Below, in pieces: positions 1 through 8,180 of a stretch of DNA of 64,000 bases (positions within the stretch are counted from its first letter, which is position 1; every line of letters starts with the position of its first letter). The DNA is from Terrimonas ferruginea DSM 30193 (GTDB lineage Bacteria > Bacteroidota > Bacteroidia > Chitinophagales > Chitinophagaceae): the NCBI RefSeq assembly GCF_000425585.1, contig NZ_AUDS01000014.1:124001-188000 (forward strand), read 5' to 3'. Below the pieces are notes generated by a model. It was not told the origin of the DNA and ran no database searches. It worked only from the letters and a program-made list of their open reading frames with translations. Both the position numbers and the translations under genes were made by a program.

Positions 1-2113
1 CCAGGATCACGCCGACTTTTATGCCGACTGGCTAAGCATCGGAAAAACCACCGATGCCGAAGGGCGACAGAAATACGAAGCGCCCACCCTCAAGCAGAAT
101 ATGGAATGGTTCTTCACCTACCAGCTCGGCTTCATGTACTGGCGATACTTCATGTGGAACTTCTCGGGTAAACAAAACGATATCCAGGGCGATGGTAACA
201 AACGCGACGGTAACTGGATAACCGGTATTTCCCTGATCGATAATGCCCGGCTGGGCGATCAATCGCAACTACCCGACAGCCTGAAAGATAACAAAGCACA
301 TAACTCACTCTATTTCCTGCCGTTCATTCTGGGTATTGTGGGATGCGTGTATCAATATTTCAAAAACCGGAAAGACTGGATTGTGAGCATGCTGCTCTTC
401 TTCTTCACCGGTATTGCCATTGTACTTTACCTCAACCAACCGGGCAACCAGCCACGTGAACGTGACTATGCCTATGCGGGATCGTTCTACGCTTTTGCAA
501 TATGGATCGGTCTGGCGGTGGTAGCGTTCGTACGACTGGCCAATGAGAAAAAAGACAAGTTCACTTTCCAGAACCTGATGATTTACGGAGGTGCATTGAC
601 CTTCCTGATCACGGTACTGAGCTGCCTGCCGGGCAACTCTGGTGGAGGTGTGATGATGGCAAGCCTGCTGGCAACAGCATTGTACCTCGCCGTAACGGCG
701 GGTGTCACATTCCTGGTGAGGGCAATCAGCAGCGGAGGACAAAACCTTTCCACGCTCAGCCTGGCTTCTACCCTTATCTGCCTGGCCGTGCCGGCAGTAA
801 TGGTCCAGCAGGAATGGGACGACCATAACCGCAGCACCAAAACCGTGGCGCCGGACCTGGCACGCGATTACCTGGAAAGCTGTGCGCCTAACGCTATCCT
901 GTTTACCTACGGCGACAACGATACATACCCGCTGTGGTACGCACAGGAAGTGGAAGGCATCCGTAAAGACATCCGCATCATCAACAACTCGCTCCTGGGT
1001 ATCGACTGGTATATCAACCAGCTCCGTACAAAAGTGAACGAAGCCGATTCAGTAGATGTGATCTGGACGCCCGAGCAGATCGAAGGACATAACCGCGAAT
1101 ACCTTTACATCCGTGAAGATCCGCGCTTTGCCAACCAGGCTCCCGACCTCTTCCGTTTCATGAAAGAGTTCCTCGGTAAAGTAACACCTGACCCTGAAAC
1201 CGGCCGCGACAAAGGTCCGCTGTATATGCCACTGCGTCGCTTCACCCTGCCGGTAGATGTGGAACTTGTCAAGAAAAATGGCACCGTTAATCCCGGTGAC
1301 AGTGTATTGAGCGAACTGCCCGTAACGCTGCCCGAAGGACGTTCTTATATCGGACGTAACGACCTGATGGTGCTCAATATCGTGGCTGCCAACAACTGGA
1401 AACGCCCGATTTACTTCACCTCACCTTACGGTGTGGCAGGTTTTGATAATTTCCTCCGCAAGGACGGACTCACTTACCGCCTGGTGCCGATCATTCCGAA
1501 GAATACTTCAGCCAACTGGATGATCAATACCTACGGACGCGACAATAACCTGGACGTGATCGGTAAAAACCTGATGGACAAGTTTGTGTTTGAAAGCAAA
1601 AAAGGCACTTACTTCGACGAAGAGAACCGCCGTCATATCCTCAATATCCGCAACGCTTACGCCGAAGCCGCAGGTAACCTTGCCGATGCAGGCCGTAAAG
1701 ATGAAGCGAATAAACTGCTGGAAAAATGCGTGAGCATGATCCACGTAGAAGATATGCCTTACGGTATGGTGAGCCGCCGCAACAACCATAACATCAACGG
1801 TCTCGTATTCCTGGAAGCCGCTTATAAAGCCGGCAACCTGAAACTGGCTAACGAAGTGAAAACTGCCATTCAGAAAGACCTGCAACAGCAGGAGCAGTAT
1901 TACAAATACCTGCAGGCAGAGAAGGAAGAGTTCTACTCCTACTTCGATGGCCAGGGAGGAGAAGCAGACCGTAACCGCCAGTTGTTGAGCATGATCAACG
2001 CGCTGGAACAACGGTACAACCCTACTGCCGCACAAAAACAGCAACAACAACCGCAGCAGGAACTTCCGGGACAAACGATTCAAACGGCCCCGAAAGATTC
2101 ACAGGCTAAATAA
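1..2113 (+). CDS. DUF2723 (GT117-like) membrane protein, 5' end missing
   Basis: The frame is open from the first bases of the window (base 2 onward), so the gene begins upstream; about 700 residues are visible. The visible N-terminal part has several hydrophobic membrane spans, including one around the motif LYLNQPGNQPRERDYAY, which I associate with the DUF2723 / glycosyltransferase family 117 proteins of Bacteroidota. The C-terminal 400 residues are soluble and rich in charged and Asn residues, with a motif RPIYFTSPYG and helical TPR-like repeats. It ends in a Gln-rich tail. Role is inferred only: a membrane glycosyltransferase-like protein, substrate unknown. A strong intrinsic terminator follows 10 nt after the stop. 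Confidence 0.85.
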   Translation, partial: QDHADFYADWLSIGKTTDAEGRQKYEAPTLKQNMEWFFTYQLGFMYWRYFMWNFSGKQNDIQGDGNKRDGNWITGISLIDNARLGDQSQLPDSLKDNKAHNSLYFLPFILGIVGCVYQYFKNRKDWIVSMLLFFFTGIAIVLYLNQPGNQPRERDYAYAGSFYAFAIWIGLAVVAFVRLANEKKDKFTFQNLMIYGGALTFLITVLSCLPGNSGGGVMMASLLATALYLAVTAGVTFLVRAISSGGQNLSTLSLASTLICLAVPAVMVQQEWDDHNRSTKTVAPDLARDYLESCAPNAILFTYGDNDTYPLWYAQEVEGIRKDIRIINNSLLGIDWYINQLRTKVNEADSVDVIWTPEQIEGHNREYLYIREDPRFANQAPDLFRFMKEFLGKVTPDPETGRDKGPLYMPLRRFTLPVDVELVKKNGTVNPGDSVLSELPVTLPEGRSYIGRNDLMVLNIVAANNWKRPIYFTSPYGVAGFDNFLRKDGLTYRLVPIIPKNTSANWMINTYGRDNNLDVIGKNLMDKFVFESKKGTYFDEENRRHILNIRNAYAEAAGNLADAGRKDEANKLLEKCVSMIHVEDMPYGMVSRRNNHNINGLVFLEAAYKAGNLKLANEVKTAIQKDLQQQEQYYKYLQAEKEEFYSYFDGQGGEADRNRQLLSMINALEQRYNPTAAQKQQQQPQQELPGQTIQTAPKDSQAK

Positions 2114-2122
2114 TCAAAAGTT

Positions 2123-2153
2123 AACCCCCACAAAATCGTGGGGGTTCTTTTTT
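2123..2153 (+). terminator. intrinsic terminator of the DUF2723 gene
   Basis: A perfect 9-bp stem (AACCCCCAC at 2123-2131 with GTGGGGGTT at 2138-2146), a 6-nt loop and a T-run at 2148-2153. It sits directly after the stop codon at 2113. Confidence 0.9.
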
Positions 2154-2237
2154 ACCGCAACTTTCCGCCTGCCCGCGTGTTATAAACAGAAGCGGAGCTT
2201 TTTCCGTAAATTACCTTCAGAAAAACACGGCAGGCAC

Positions 2238-3335
2238 ATGAGAGGTTACCAATTTACCGGGTTCAATCCCGATGAGCAGGGCAAAAGCCGTTTTGATCAG
2301 TTGCTGAATATCTTTCTCCAGTTGCTGACCTATACAAGCGGCGACGTAAGCGAAGCCCTTAAATGGCTGAACGAACTCGACAAACAATACTCCCTCACGG
2401 ACGATGAGTACGCGATGGGCGATTTTATAGACGATTTAAAAAACAAAGGCTATATCTCCGACGATCAGCAGACGGGAGAAATACGTATTACGCCTAAAAC
2501 CGAACAGGGCATCCGCAAGAAAAGCCTCGAAGAAATATTCGGTAAACTCAAAAAAAGCAAACAAGGCGATCACCGCAGTTTCAAACCCGGCCAGGGCGAT
2601 GAACAAAATGCCGAAACAAGACAGTTTCAGTTTGGTGATATGCTTGAGCAGATCGATTTCACGGAAAGCATCCGCAATGCGCAGATCAATCACGGCATCG
2701 AGAGTTTCCGCATGCAGGAAGATGACCTGGCCATCCGGGAAACGGATTACAAAGCCCAGACCTCTACCGTGCTGATGATCGATATCTCCCATTCCATGAT
2801 TCTCTATGGGGAGGACCGCATCACGCCCGCGAAAAAAGTAGCGATGGCATTGAGTGAACTCATCAAGACACGTTACCCCAAAGACACATTAGATATTGTG
2901 GTTTTTGGAAATGATGCCTGGCCTATTGAAGTAAAAGACCTCCCCTATCTGCAGGTAGGTCCTTATCATACCAATACCGTTGCGGGTCTCGAGCTCGCCA
3001 TGGATATTTTGCGCCGGCGCAAAAATCCAAACAAACAGATTTTCATGATCACGGATGGTAAACCTACCTGCCTGAAGATCGGTAAACGCTATTATAAAAA
3101 CAGCTTCGGCCTCGATCGCAAAGTCGTTAACCGTTGCATGAATCTTGCTGCGCAATGCAAGAAATTAAAAATTCCTATTACTACTTTCATGATCGCTACG
3201 GATCCGTACCTGCAGCAATTTGTGCAGGAATTTACCGAGATGAACCAGGGCAAGGCTTTCTTTGCTTCGCTGGATAAACTCGGTGCCTTTATTTTCCGCG
3301 ACTTTGAAAGTGGCAAACGCAAAACTGTATTTTAA
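2238..3335 (+). CDS. VWA domain protein, partner of the AAA+ ATPase
   Basis: A 365-residue cytosolic protein with no signal peptide or membrane span. Residues 1-170 are helical and charged. A von Willebrand A domain starts near residue 176 with a complete metal site: DISHS (D182, S184, S186), T247 in HTNT and D273 in ITDGKPT. The next gene, 11 nt downstream, is a MoxR/Mg-chelatase-like AAA+ ATPase. Such AAA+/VWA pairs (RavA-ViaA, MoxR, BchI-BchD) act together as metal-insertion or protein-remodelling machines; the client here is unknown. No chlorophyll or cobalamin genes lie nearby, so metal chelation is only one possibility. Confidence 0.88.
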   Translation: MRGYQFTGFNPDEQGKSRFDQLLNIFLQLLTYTSGDVSEALKWLNELDKQYSLTDDEYAMGDFIDDLKNKGYISDDQQTGEIRITPKTEQGIRKKSLEEIFGKLKKSKQGDHRSFKPGQGDEQNAETRQFQFGDMLEQIDFTESIRNAQINHGIESFRMQEDDLAIRETDYKAQTSTVLMIDISHSMILYGEDRITPAKKVAMALSELIKTRYPKDTLDIVVFGNDAWPIEVKDLPYLQVGPYHTNTVAGLELAMDILRRRKNPNKQIFMITDGKPTCLKIGKRYYKNSFGLDRKVVNRCMNLAAQCKKLKIPITTFMIATDPYLQQFVQEFTEMNQGKAFFASLDKLGAFIFRDFESGKRKTVF

Positions 3336-3346
3336 CCTACGCTACT

Positions 3347-4876
3347 ATGCAATTACACACAATAAAAACCTTGGGAGAACTCAAAGCCTCCGGTTATCAG
3401 TCCCGATCGATCAAAGATGAGATCCGTCACAATTTACTGCACCGCCTCCGTCACCAGGAGCCGACCTTCTCGGGTATCGTAGGTTACGAAGACACCGTTA
3501 TTCCCGATGTGGAAAGAGCGCTGTTGAGTAAACACAATATCCTGTTTCTCGGTCTGCGCGGACAAGCCAAGACGCGTATGGCGCGCCAGATGACCGAGCT
3601 CCTGGATGAATATATTCCCACTATTCCCGGCAGCGATATCAACGACGATCCACTGAACCCGGTATCGGGGTTTGCCCGCGCATTGGTGGAAGAAAAGGGC
3701 GACGATACGCCTATTACATGGCTGCACCGCAGTCAGCGTTACGGAGAAAAACTCGCTACGCCCGATGTAAGCGTAGCCGATCTGATCGGTGACATCGACC
3801 CCATCAAAGCAGCTAACCTGAAACTGAATTTTGCCGATGAACGCGTACTGCATTACGGCATTATCCCGCGCAGCAACCGTTGCATTTTTGTGATCAATGA
3901 ATTGCCCGACTTACAGGCGCGCATCCAGGTAGCGTTGTTCAACATACTCGAAGAAGGCGATGTGCAGATTCGCGGATTCAAGCTGCGGTTGCCTCTCGAT
4001 ATATTATTTGTGTTTACGGCCAACCCCGAAGACTATACCAATCGCGGTTCGATCGTAACACCATTGAAAGACCGTATCGAAAGCCAGATCCTGACCCACT
4101 ATCCACGTACGATCGAACAGGCGCTGGAGATCACCGGCCAGGAAGCTGGTATCGCCGACGACCAGAAAGAACTGGTGGAAGTAAGCGACCTGGTTCGCCG
4201 GTTGATCGAGCAGGTAGCGTTTGAAGCGCGCGGCAGTGAACTGGTGGATAAGAAAAGCGGCGTATCTGCGCGACTCACTATTTCTGCTTTTGAGAATGCC
4301 GTGAGTGCCGCCGAGCGACGCGCCATTATCAACAATGAGAAGCACACACAGGTCTGGATCAGCGATCTGGCGGGCATCATTCCTTCCATCACCGGTAAAG
4401 TAGAACTGGTATATGAAGGAGAACAGGAAGGTCCGTTCCAGGTAGCGATGAACTTGTTGGACAAAGCGATCCGCACACAGTTCGTGGAATATTTCCCCAA
4501 TCCTGAAACATTGAAGAAGCGCCGCAATACAGGCAAGGCATCACAGGAAAAAGTAGACGATCCTTATCGCCCGGTGATCAACTGGTTTGACAAAGGCAAT
4601 CACCTGCATTTGTCCTTCGGTAATTCGGATAAGGAGAAGCTGATGGCGCTTTACCAGGTGGACGGATTACATGCTGTGGTGAAAAAATTATATCCCGGAG
4701 CCGACGAAGAGCAGGCCGGGCTGTTGATGGAATTCGTATTGCACGGTCTCGCGGCTCATTCGCTTATCAGCAAAAAAATCTTCGAAACAAAAGTTGAATT
4801 CAAAGACCTCATCGGCAGCATGATGAACCTGGGAGGCATGAGCACGGAGGAAGATGAATTTGATGAAGAGAGTTGA
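3347..4876 (+). CDS. MoxR / Mg-chelatase-I-like AAA+ ATPase
   Basis: A 509-residue AAA+ ATPase. Walker A is GLRGQAKT (69-76). The Walker B segment reads CIFVINELPDL (about 179-189), with Asn (N184) where Asp is usual, followed by E185. Sensor 1 is N226 in FVFTANPEDY. The order of motifs and the GFKLRLP loop fit the Mg-chelatase I / MoxR branch. The C-terminal 200 residues are a helical lid and a family-specific extension ending in an acidic tail. It is surely co-transcribed with the VWA gene 11 nt upstream and presumably drives it. Physiological substrate is not evident from the neighbourhood. Confidence 0.87.
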   Translation: MQLHTIKTLGELKASGYQSRSIKDEIRHNLLHRLRHQEPTFSGIVGYEDTVIPDVERALLSKHNILFLGLRGQAKTRMARQMTELLDEYIPTIPGSDINDDPLNPVSGFARALVEEKGDDTPITWLHRSQRYGEKLATPDVSVADLIGDIDPIKAANLKLNFADERVLHYGIIPRSNRCIFVINELPDLQARIQVALFNILEEGDVQIRGFKLRLPLDILFVFTANPEDYTNRGSIVTPLKDRIESQILTHYPRTIEQALEITGQEAGIADDQKELVEVSDLVRRLIEQVAFEARGSELVDKKSGVSARLTISAFENAVSAAERRAIINNEKHTQVWISDLAGIIPSITGKVELVYEGEQEGPFQVAMNLLDKAIRTQFVEYFPNPETLKKRRNTGKASQEKVDDPYRPVINWFDKGNHLHLSFGNSDKEKLMALYQVDGLHAVVKKLYPGADEEQAGLLMEFVLHGLAAHSLISKKIFETKVEFKDLIGSMMNLGGMSTEEDEFDEES

Positions 4877-4947
4877 AGCTAATTTGATGATTTGATAATT
4901 AGGAAATTCATTGAGCTCATTTTTCATTCAATTCTCAAATTATCACA

Positions 4948-5304
4948 TCAGTAGAAAAACTGTTCACTAACAATCTTCCCGTCCTTCACTTTGTACAGCA
5001 TCAGTTGTTTGATCTGAATGCGGCCGTGTGGTTGTACGGTGATGTCGAGTTCCCTGGCTACTACAAAATGATCTCCGGCTATTAACGGCTCAGAAGTGTG
5101 TGCGCCGTGCAGTGCGGTAATACGACCAACGAAGTCCTCTCCTTTCTGACGTACGGCGGCTTTGCCTTCTGCATAACCGAAATATGGAGAATCAACCGGA
5201 TCGATGCTTTTCACATCATCGGAGAAAAACTCATCCTGTATTTCAAACCATTTATCCTGTTGTGCCAGTTCATTGAAGCGGACGGCAATTTGCTGTGTTG
5301 TCAT
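4948..5304 (-). CDS. SnoaL/NTF2-like protein
   Basis: A 118-residue protein with the cone-shaped NTF2 fold pattern: N-terminal helices (residues 1-20 and 45-62) followed by a beta-rich half ending KVKDGKIVSEQFFY. It resembles SnoaL-like polyketide-cyclase and ketosteroid-isomerase-like proteins. No signal peptide. This fold hosts many activities and binding roles, so none is assigned. It stands alone, with intergenic repeats 5' to it. Confidence 0.78.
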   Translation of the reverse strand: MTTQQIAVRFNELAQQDKWFEIQDEFFSDDVKSIDPVDSPYFGYAEGKAAVRQKGEDFVGRITALHGAHTSEPLIAGDHFVVARELDITVQPHGRIQIKQLMLYKVKDGKIVSEQFFY

Positions 5305-5425
5305 TGTCTGAGGTTTTGTTACAACAAAGCTACCGGCCGTTGTTGACTTCGAGAGGGTGGGATTTGGTCTTTCTGGCTGGATATTTTGGCCAGAAGTCGT
5401 GAATAGTCAATCGTGAATCGTGAAT

Positions 5426-5454
5426 AAAAAAGGGAAGTCCTTTGGAGACCTCCC
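5426..5454 (-). terminator. terminator of the outer-membrane barrel gene
   Basis: Read on the minus strand: GGGAGGTC (5454-5447), a 7-nt loop and GACTTCCC (5439-5432), eight pairs with one G-T wobble, then TTTTTT (5431-5426). It lies about 100 nt beyond the stop of the gene at 5556-6242. The heptad array at 5470-5553 is therefore inside that gene's 3' untranslated region. Confidence 0.7.
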
Positions 5455-5469
5455 ATTAATTGAGAATAA

Positions 5470-5553
5470 TATTGACGATTCACCATTGACTATTCACCAT
5501 TGACTATTCACTATTCACCATTGACTATTCACTATTCACCATTGACGATTCAC
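5470..5553. repeat. 12-copy phased heptad array (NATTSAC)
   Basis: Twelve consecutive 7-nt words, all matching NATTSAC without a phase slip (TATTGAC, GATTCAC, CATTGAC, TATTCAC and so on). Words in the opposite orientation (GTGAATC-like) lie at about 5393-5425, on the other side of the terminator, so the region can fold back on itself. The array ends 2 nt from the stop codon of the minus-strand barrel gene. Confidence 0.9.
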
Positions 5554-5555
5554 GA

Positions 5556-6242
5556 CTAAAAGAACACTCCCAACCGCAACGCCCAACGGTTCAGGGTTAC
5601 CTTACCGTCGTTCCATTTTTTGTTGCGGGTAACATCGGTGAAACCGTTTTCAAAACCGAGACCGAAAAACAAATCCGTTTTCTCGGCGATATGGTATTCG
5701 GCACCGGCACCGATCAGCAGACCCATGTTCAGCGGGTTAACGTCCTTCAGAATTTTTTGTTTGGTGGCAGAGGTTGAACCATATTCCCAATCAGCACGTG
5801 CACCGATCAGTTGGCCGAGATACGTACCAAATTGGCCCCAGTAACGCAAACCGTTATTCGGGTTTGTTTTCAATTTGATGGAAAGCGGCACCTGGATGTA
5901 TTGCAGGCGGATATCATACACCTGCTCGGCACCGGCAGCTTCTGCACGGCGGAGACCTTTGTTGGCATCCGTATACTTGAGGCTGGCGGCAGCATGCGTT
6001 ACTTCAATGCCGGAGGCAAAAGCACCACGGCCATCGCTGAACATAAAATCAGCCATCAGGCCGTAAGAGAACCCAAATTTGCTTCCGTCTTTTTCCAACC
6101 CATTGTCAGCAGGACGAAGGTTATTGATGAATACAGGGTCCAGTTTAAAACCCAGACGAACACTCCGTCCGCGGAACTCTGTTTGTGCCATAGCAGCTCC
6201 GCTGACAGCGAGCAGCAGACCAAGTACCAGGATTCTTTTCAT
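5556..6242 (-). CDS. outer-membrane beta-barrel (porin-like) protein
   Basis: A 228-residue protein with a clear Sec signal peptide (MKRILVLGLLLAVSGAAMA, cleavage after AMA). The rest is made of alternating polar/hydrophobic strands separated by loops, with glycine-rich segments (GLLIGAGAEYHIAEKTD, FFGLGFENGF), and it ends in a hydrophobic residue, RLGVFF, as outer-membrane barrels do. This matches the small 'outer membrane beta-barrel / PorT-like' proteins of Bacteroidota. Cargo and partner are unknown. Its terminator is separated from the stop codon by a heptad-repeat array. Confidence 0.85.
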   Translation of the reverse strand: MKRILVLGLLLAVSGAAMAQTEFRGRSVRLGFKLDPVFINNLRPADNGLEKDGSKFGFSYGLMADFMFSDGRGAFASGIEVTHAAASLKYTDANKGLRRAEAAGAEQVYDIRLQYIQVPLSIKLKTNPNNGLRYWGQFGTYLGQLIGARADWEYGSTSATKQKILKDVNPLNMGLLIGAGAEYHIAEKTDLFFGLGFENGFTDVTRNKKWNDGKVTLNRWALRLGVFF

Positions 6243-6318
6243 AGATCGTTAATTTGATGTTGGGGCAAAGATCATACAAAATCAGCAATTTAGAAGCATT
6301 TTACTTGTATTTACCGGC

Positions 6319-7329
6319 TCATACAATATTCACTTCCCGCTCCAGTTCCACACCGAATTTTTCTTTTATGGATGAAATGACCTTTTCGCTCAAAGCGACG
6401 ATCTCCGCTCCCGTGGCATGGCCATGATTCACCAATACCAATGCCTGGCGCGCATGTACACCGGCATCACCTTCGCGGTATCCCTTCCAGCCGGCCTGCT
6501 CGATCAGCCAACCCGCCGCCAGCTTCATCGTTCCATCCGGATTGAGATAAGCGACCATATCGGGATATTTTTTTTTCAGCTCATCAAACTGCGGAATGGT
6601 AATGCTGGGGTTCTTAAAGAAACTGCCCGCATTGCCGGTTTCTTTGGGATCGGGAAGTTTGGATTGACGTATAGAGATGACCACATCTGATACATCGCGG
6701 ATGGTGGGGTGTTCAATACCACGCGCTTTGAGCTCGGAGGCTATGGCTCCGTAAGAGGTGTTCAACACCGGTTGTTTTCGTAATTTAAAAGTCACATCGG
6801 CAATCACGAACTGTCCCTTGTATTTTCTTTTGAAAACACTTTCGCGATAACCAAATTCGCAAGCCTGCGCGCGGAAGGTATAATTGCTGCGTTCGTTTAA
6901 ATGAAAGGCAGTGAGTTGTTCAAACAGATCTTTTATTTCCACCCCATAAGCCCCGATGTTCTGCATGGGTGATGCCCCTACGCATCCGGGAATCAGCGAA
7001 AGATTTTCGAGTCCGCCCCATCCGTGTTCAATCGTATACAACACGAACTGGTGCCAGTTTTCTCCCGCGCCGGCTTTTACATAAACGAATTCAGCATCCT
7101 CACTCACTTTACGAATGCCGCGGATATCATTTTTCAAAACCAGCCCGTCGAAGTCTTTTGTCAGCAGTACGTTGCTGCCACCGCCGAGGATCAGCAACGG
7201 CAGTCCCGGATACTTCGACAGGATGTCGTTGAGCGAGGCAATGCTGTCAAATGCCGCGTAGTAGCGGGCATTGGCGGCCACGCCAAATGTATTCAGGTCC
7301 TTTAATGGAAAATTTTCCAGAACTTGCAT
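6319..7329 (-). CDS. murB: UDP-N-acetylmuramate dehydrogenase MurB
   Basis: A 336-residue FAD enzyme that reduces enolpyruvyl-UDP-GlcNAc to UDP-MurNAc with NADPH, the second committed step of peptidoglycan synthesis. Visible: N-terminal NTFGVAANARYY; the FAD-binding core with LILGGGSNVL and IPGCVGASPMQNIGAYG; GYRESVFK; and the catalytic serine motif GNAGSFFKNP. Its length and the GYRESVFK region fit the type I (E. coli-like) enzyme. Its start codon is only 3 nt from the divergent start of the gene at 7333, so each gene's leader lies inside the other. Confidence 0.96.
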   Translation of the reverse strand: MQVLENFPLKDLNTFGVAANARYYAAFDSIASLNDILSKYPGLPLLILGGGSNVLLTKDFDGLVLKNDIRGIRKVSEDAEFVYVKAGAGENWHQFVLYTIEHGWGGLENLSLIPGCVGASPMQNIGAYGVEIKDLFEQLTAFHLNERSNYTFRAQACEFGYRESVFKRKYKGQFVIADVTFKLRKQPVLNTSYGAIASELKARGIEHPTIRDVSDVVISIRQSKLPDPKETGNAGSFFKNPSITIPQFDELKKKYPDMVAYLNPDGTMKLAAGWLIEQAGWKGYREGDAGVHARQALVLVNHGHATGAEIVALSEKVISSIKEKFGVELEREVNIV

Positions 7330-7332
7330 TCT

Positions 7333-8028
7333 ATGAATTTAGGCAATGATACTGTAAAAAATAAGAGTGGAAAAACGGCTGCCATCATCGGCGCTACCGG
7401 CATGATCGGAAAATATCTGCAGGAAGCCCTTTACAAAGACGAGCGGTTCGACACTGTGCGTCTTATCGTTCGCCGCCCGATGGAAAAGCCACATCCCAAA
7501 GCCGAAGTGAAACTCGTTGACTTCAACGATGCCGAATCTGTGAAACTGGCATTGGAAGACGTGAACATTGTTTTTTCCTGTATCGGCACCACACAAAAGA
7601 ATGTGAAAGGCGATAAAGCGCTTTACCGCCGCATCGATCTTGAAATTCCTGAGCGCGTGGCAAAATATGCGTACGAAGCCGGGGCGGAGGCATTTGCAAT
7701 GGTATCTTCCGTTGGCGCCGATGCATCCAGCCGCAATTTCTATCTCCGCCTCAAAGGCGAAGCAGAAAATGCGGTTATTGCCAGCAGTATTCCTTCCATC
7801 CACATCATGCGTCCTTCCATGTTGCTCGGCCACCGCGATGAGCAACGTCCGGGTGAAGGTTTTCTTCAATCAGCCACCAAAGCCGTATCGGGCTTGTTAT
7901 TCGGCTCCTGGAAAAAATACCGCGCCATTCACGGCCGCACCGTTGCCCAGGCCATGATCAACGCCGCGCTGTCAGGTAAGCAGGGTGTGCATTGGTATCA
8001 TTGGGAGGAGATGGAGGGTAATGTGTAA
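7333..8028 (+). CDS. NAD(P)-binding Rossmann-fold protein (atypical SDR)
   Basis: About 231 residues. The dinucleotide-binding motif AAIIGATGMIGKYL is near the N-terminus, and VFSCIGTT and FAMVSSVGAD mark later Rossmann strands. This matches the NAD(P)H-binding/HTATIP2-like group of atypical short-chain dehydrogenases; no YxxxK catalytic pair stands out. I chose ATG 7333 over an in-frame TTG at 7324, which would overlap the murB start. The stop TAA lies within GTGTAAATGTG, the first unit of the following period-8 repeat. Confidence 0.82.
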   Translation: MNLGNDTVKNKSGKTAAIIGATGMIGKYLQEALYKDERFDTVRLIVRRPMEKPHPKAEVKLVDFNDAESVKLALEDVNIVFSCIGTTQKNVKGDKALYRRIDLEIPERVAKYAYEAGAEAFAMVSSVGADASSRNFYLRLKGEAENAVIASSIPSIHIMRPSMLLGHRDEQRPGEGFLQSATKAVSGLLFGSWKKYRAIHGRTVAQAMINAALSGKQGVHWYHWEEMEGNV

Positions 8029-8180
8029 ATGTGTCCGCCTGCGGCGGAATGTGTAAATGTGAAAATGAAAGCAACTTCCGTATATACTGCTATTTTTCAG
8101 GACTGGAAGAATCTGTGTAACGGTAACTGTTTTTTGTATTAATCATTTTCACATTTTCACATCTACACATTTCCACATTC
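8029..8180. repeat. period-8 inverted intergenic repeat with GC hairpin
   Basis: Left arm GTGTAAATGTGAAAATG (about 8051-8067) and a right arm of ACATTT/TCACATTT units (8142-8179) form a large inverted repeat between two convergent genes. A small GC hairpin, TCCGCC-TGC-GGCGGA, sits next to the left arm. The same arrangement recurs at 28990-29104. Confidence 0.75.

Noticed and set aside
2238-4876. VWA/AAA+ pair as a magnesium or cobalt chelatase
   Set aside because: No CobN/BchH large subunit or tetrapyrrole genes in the window; pairing alone does not show chelation.
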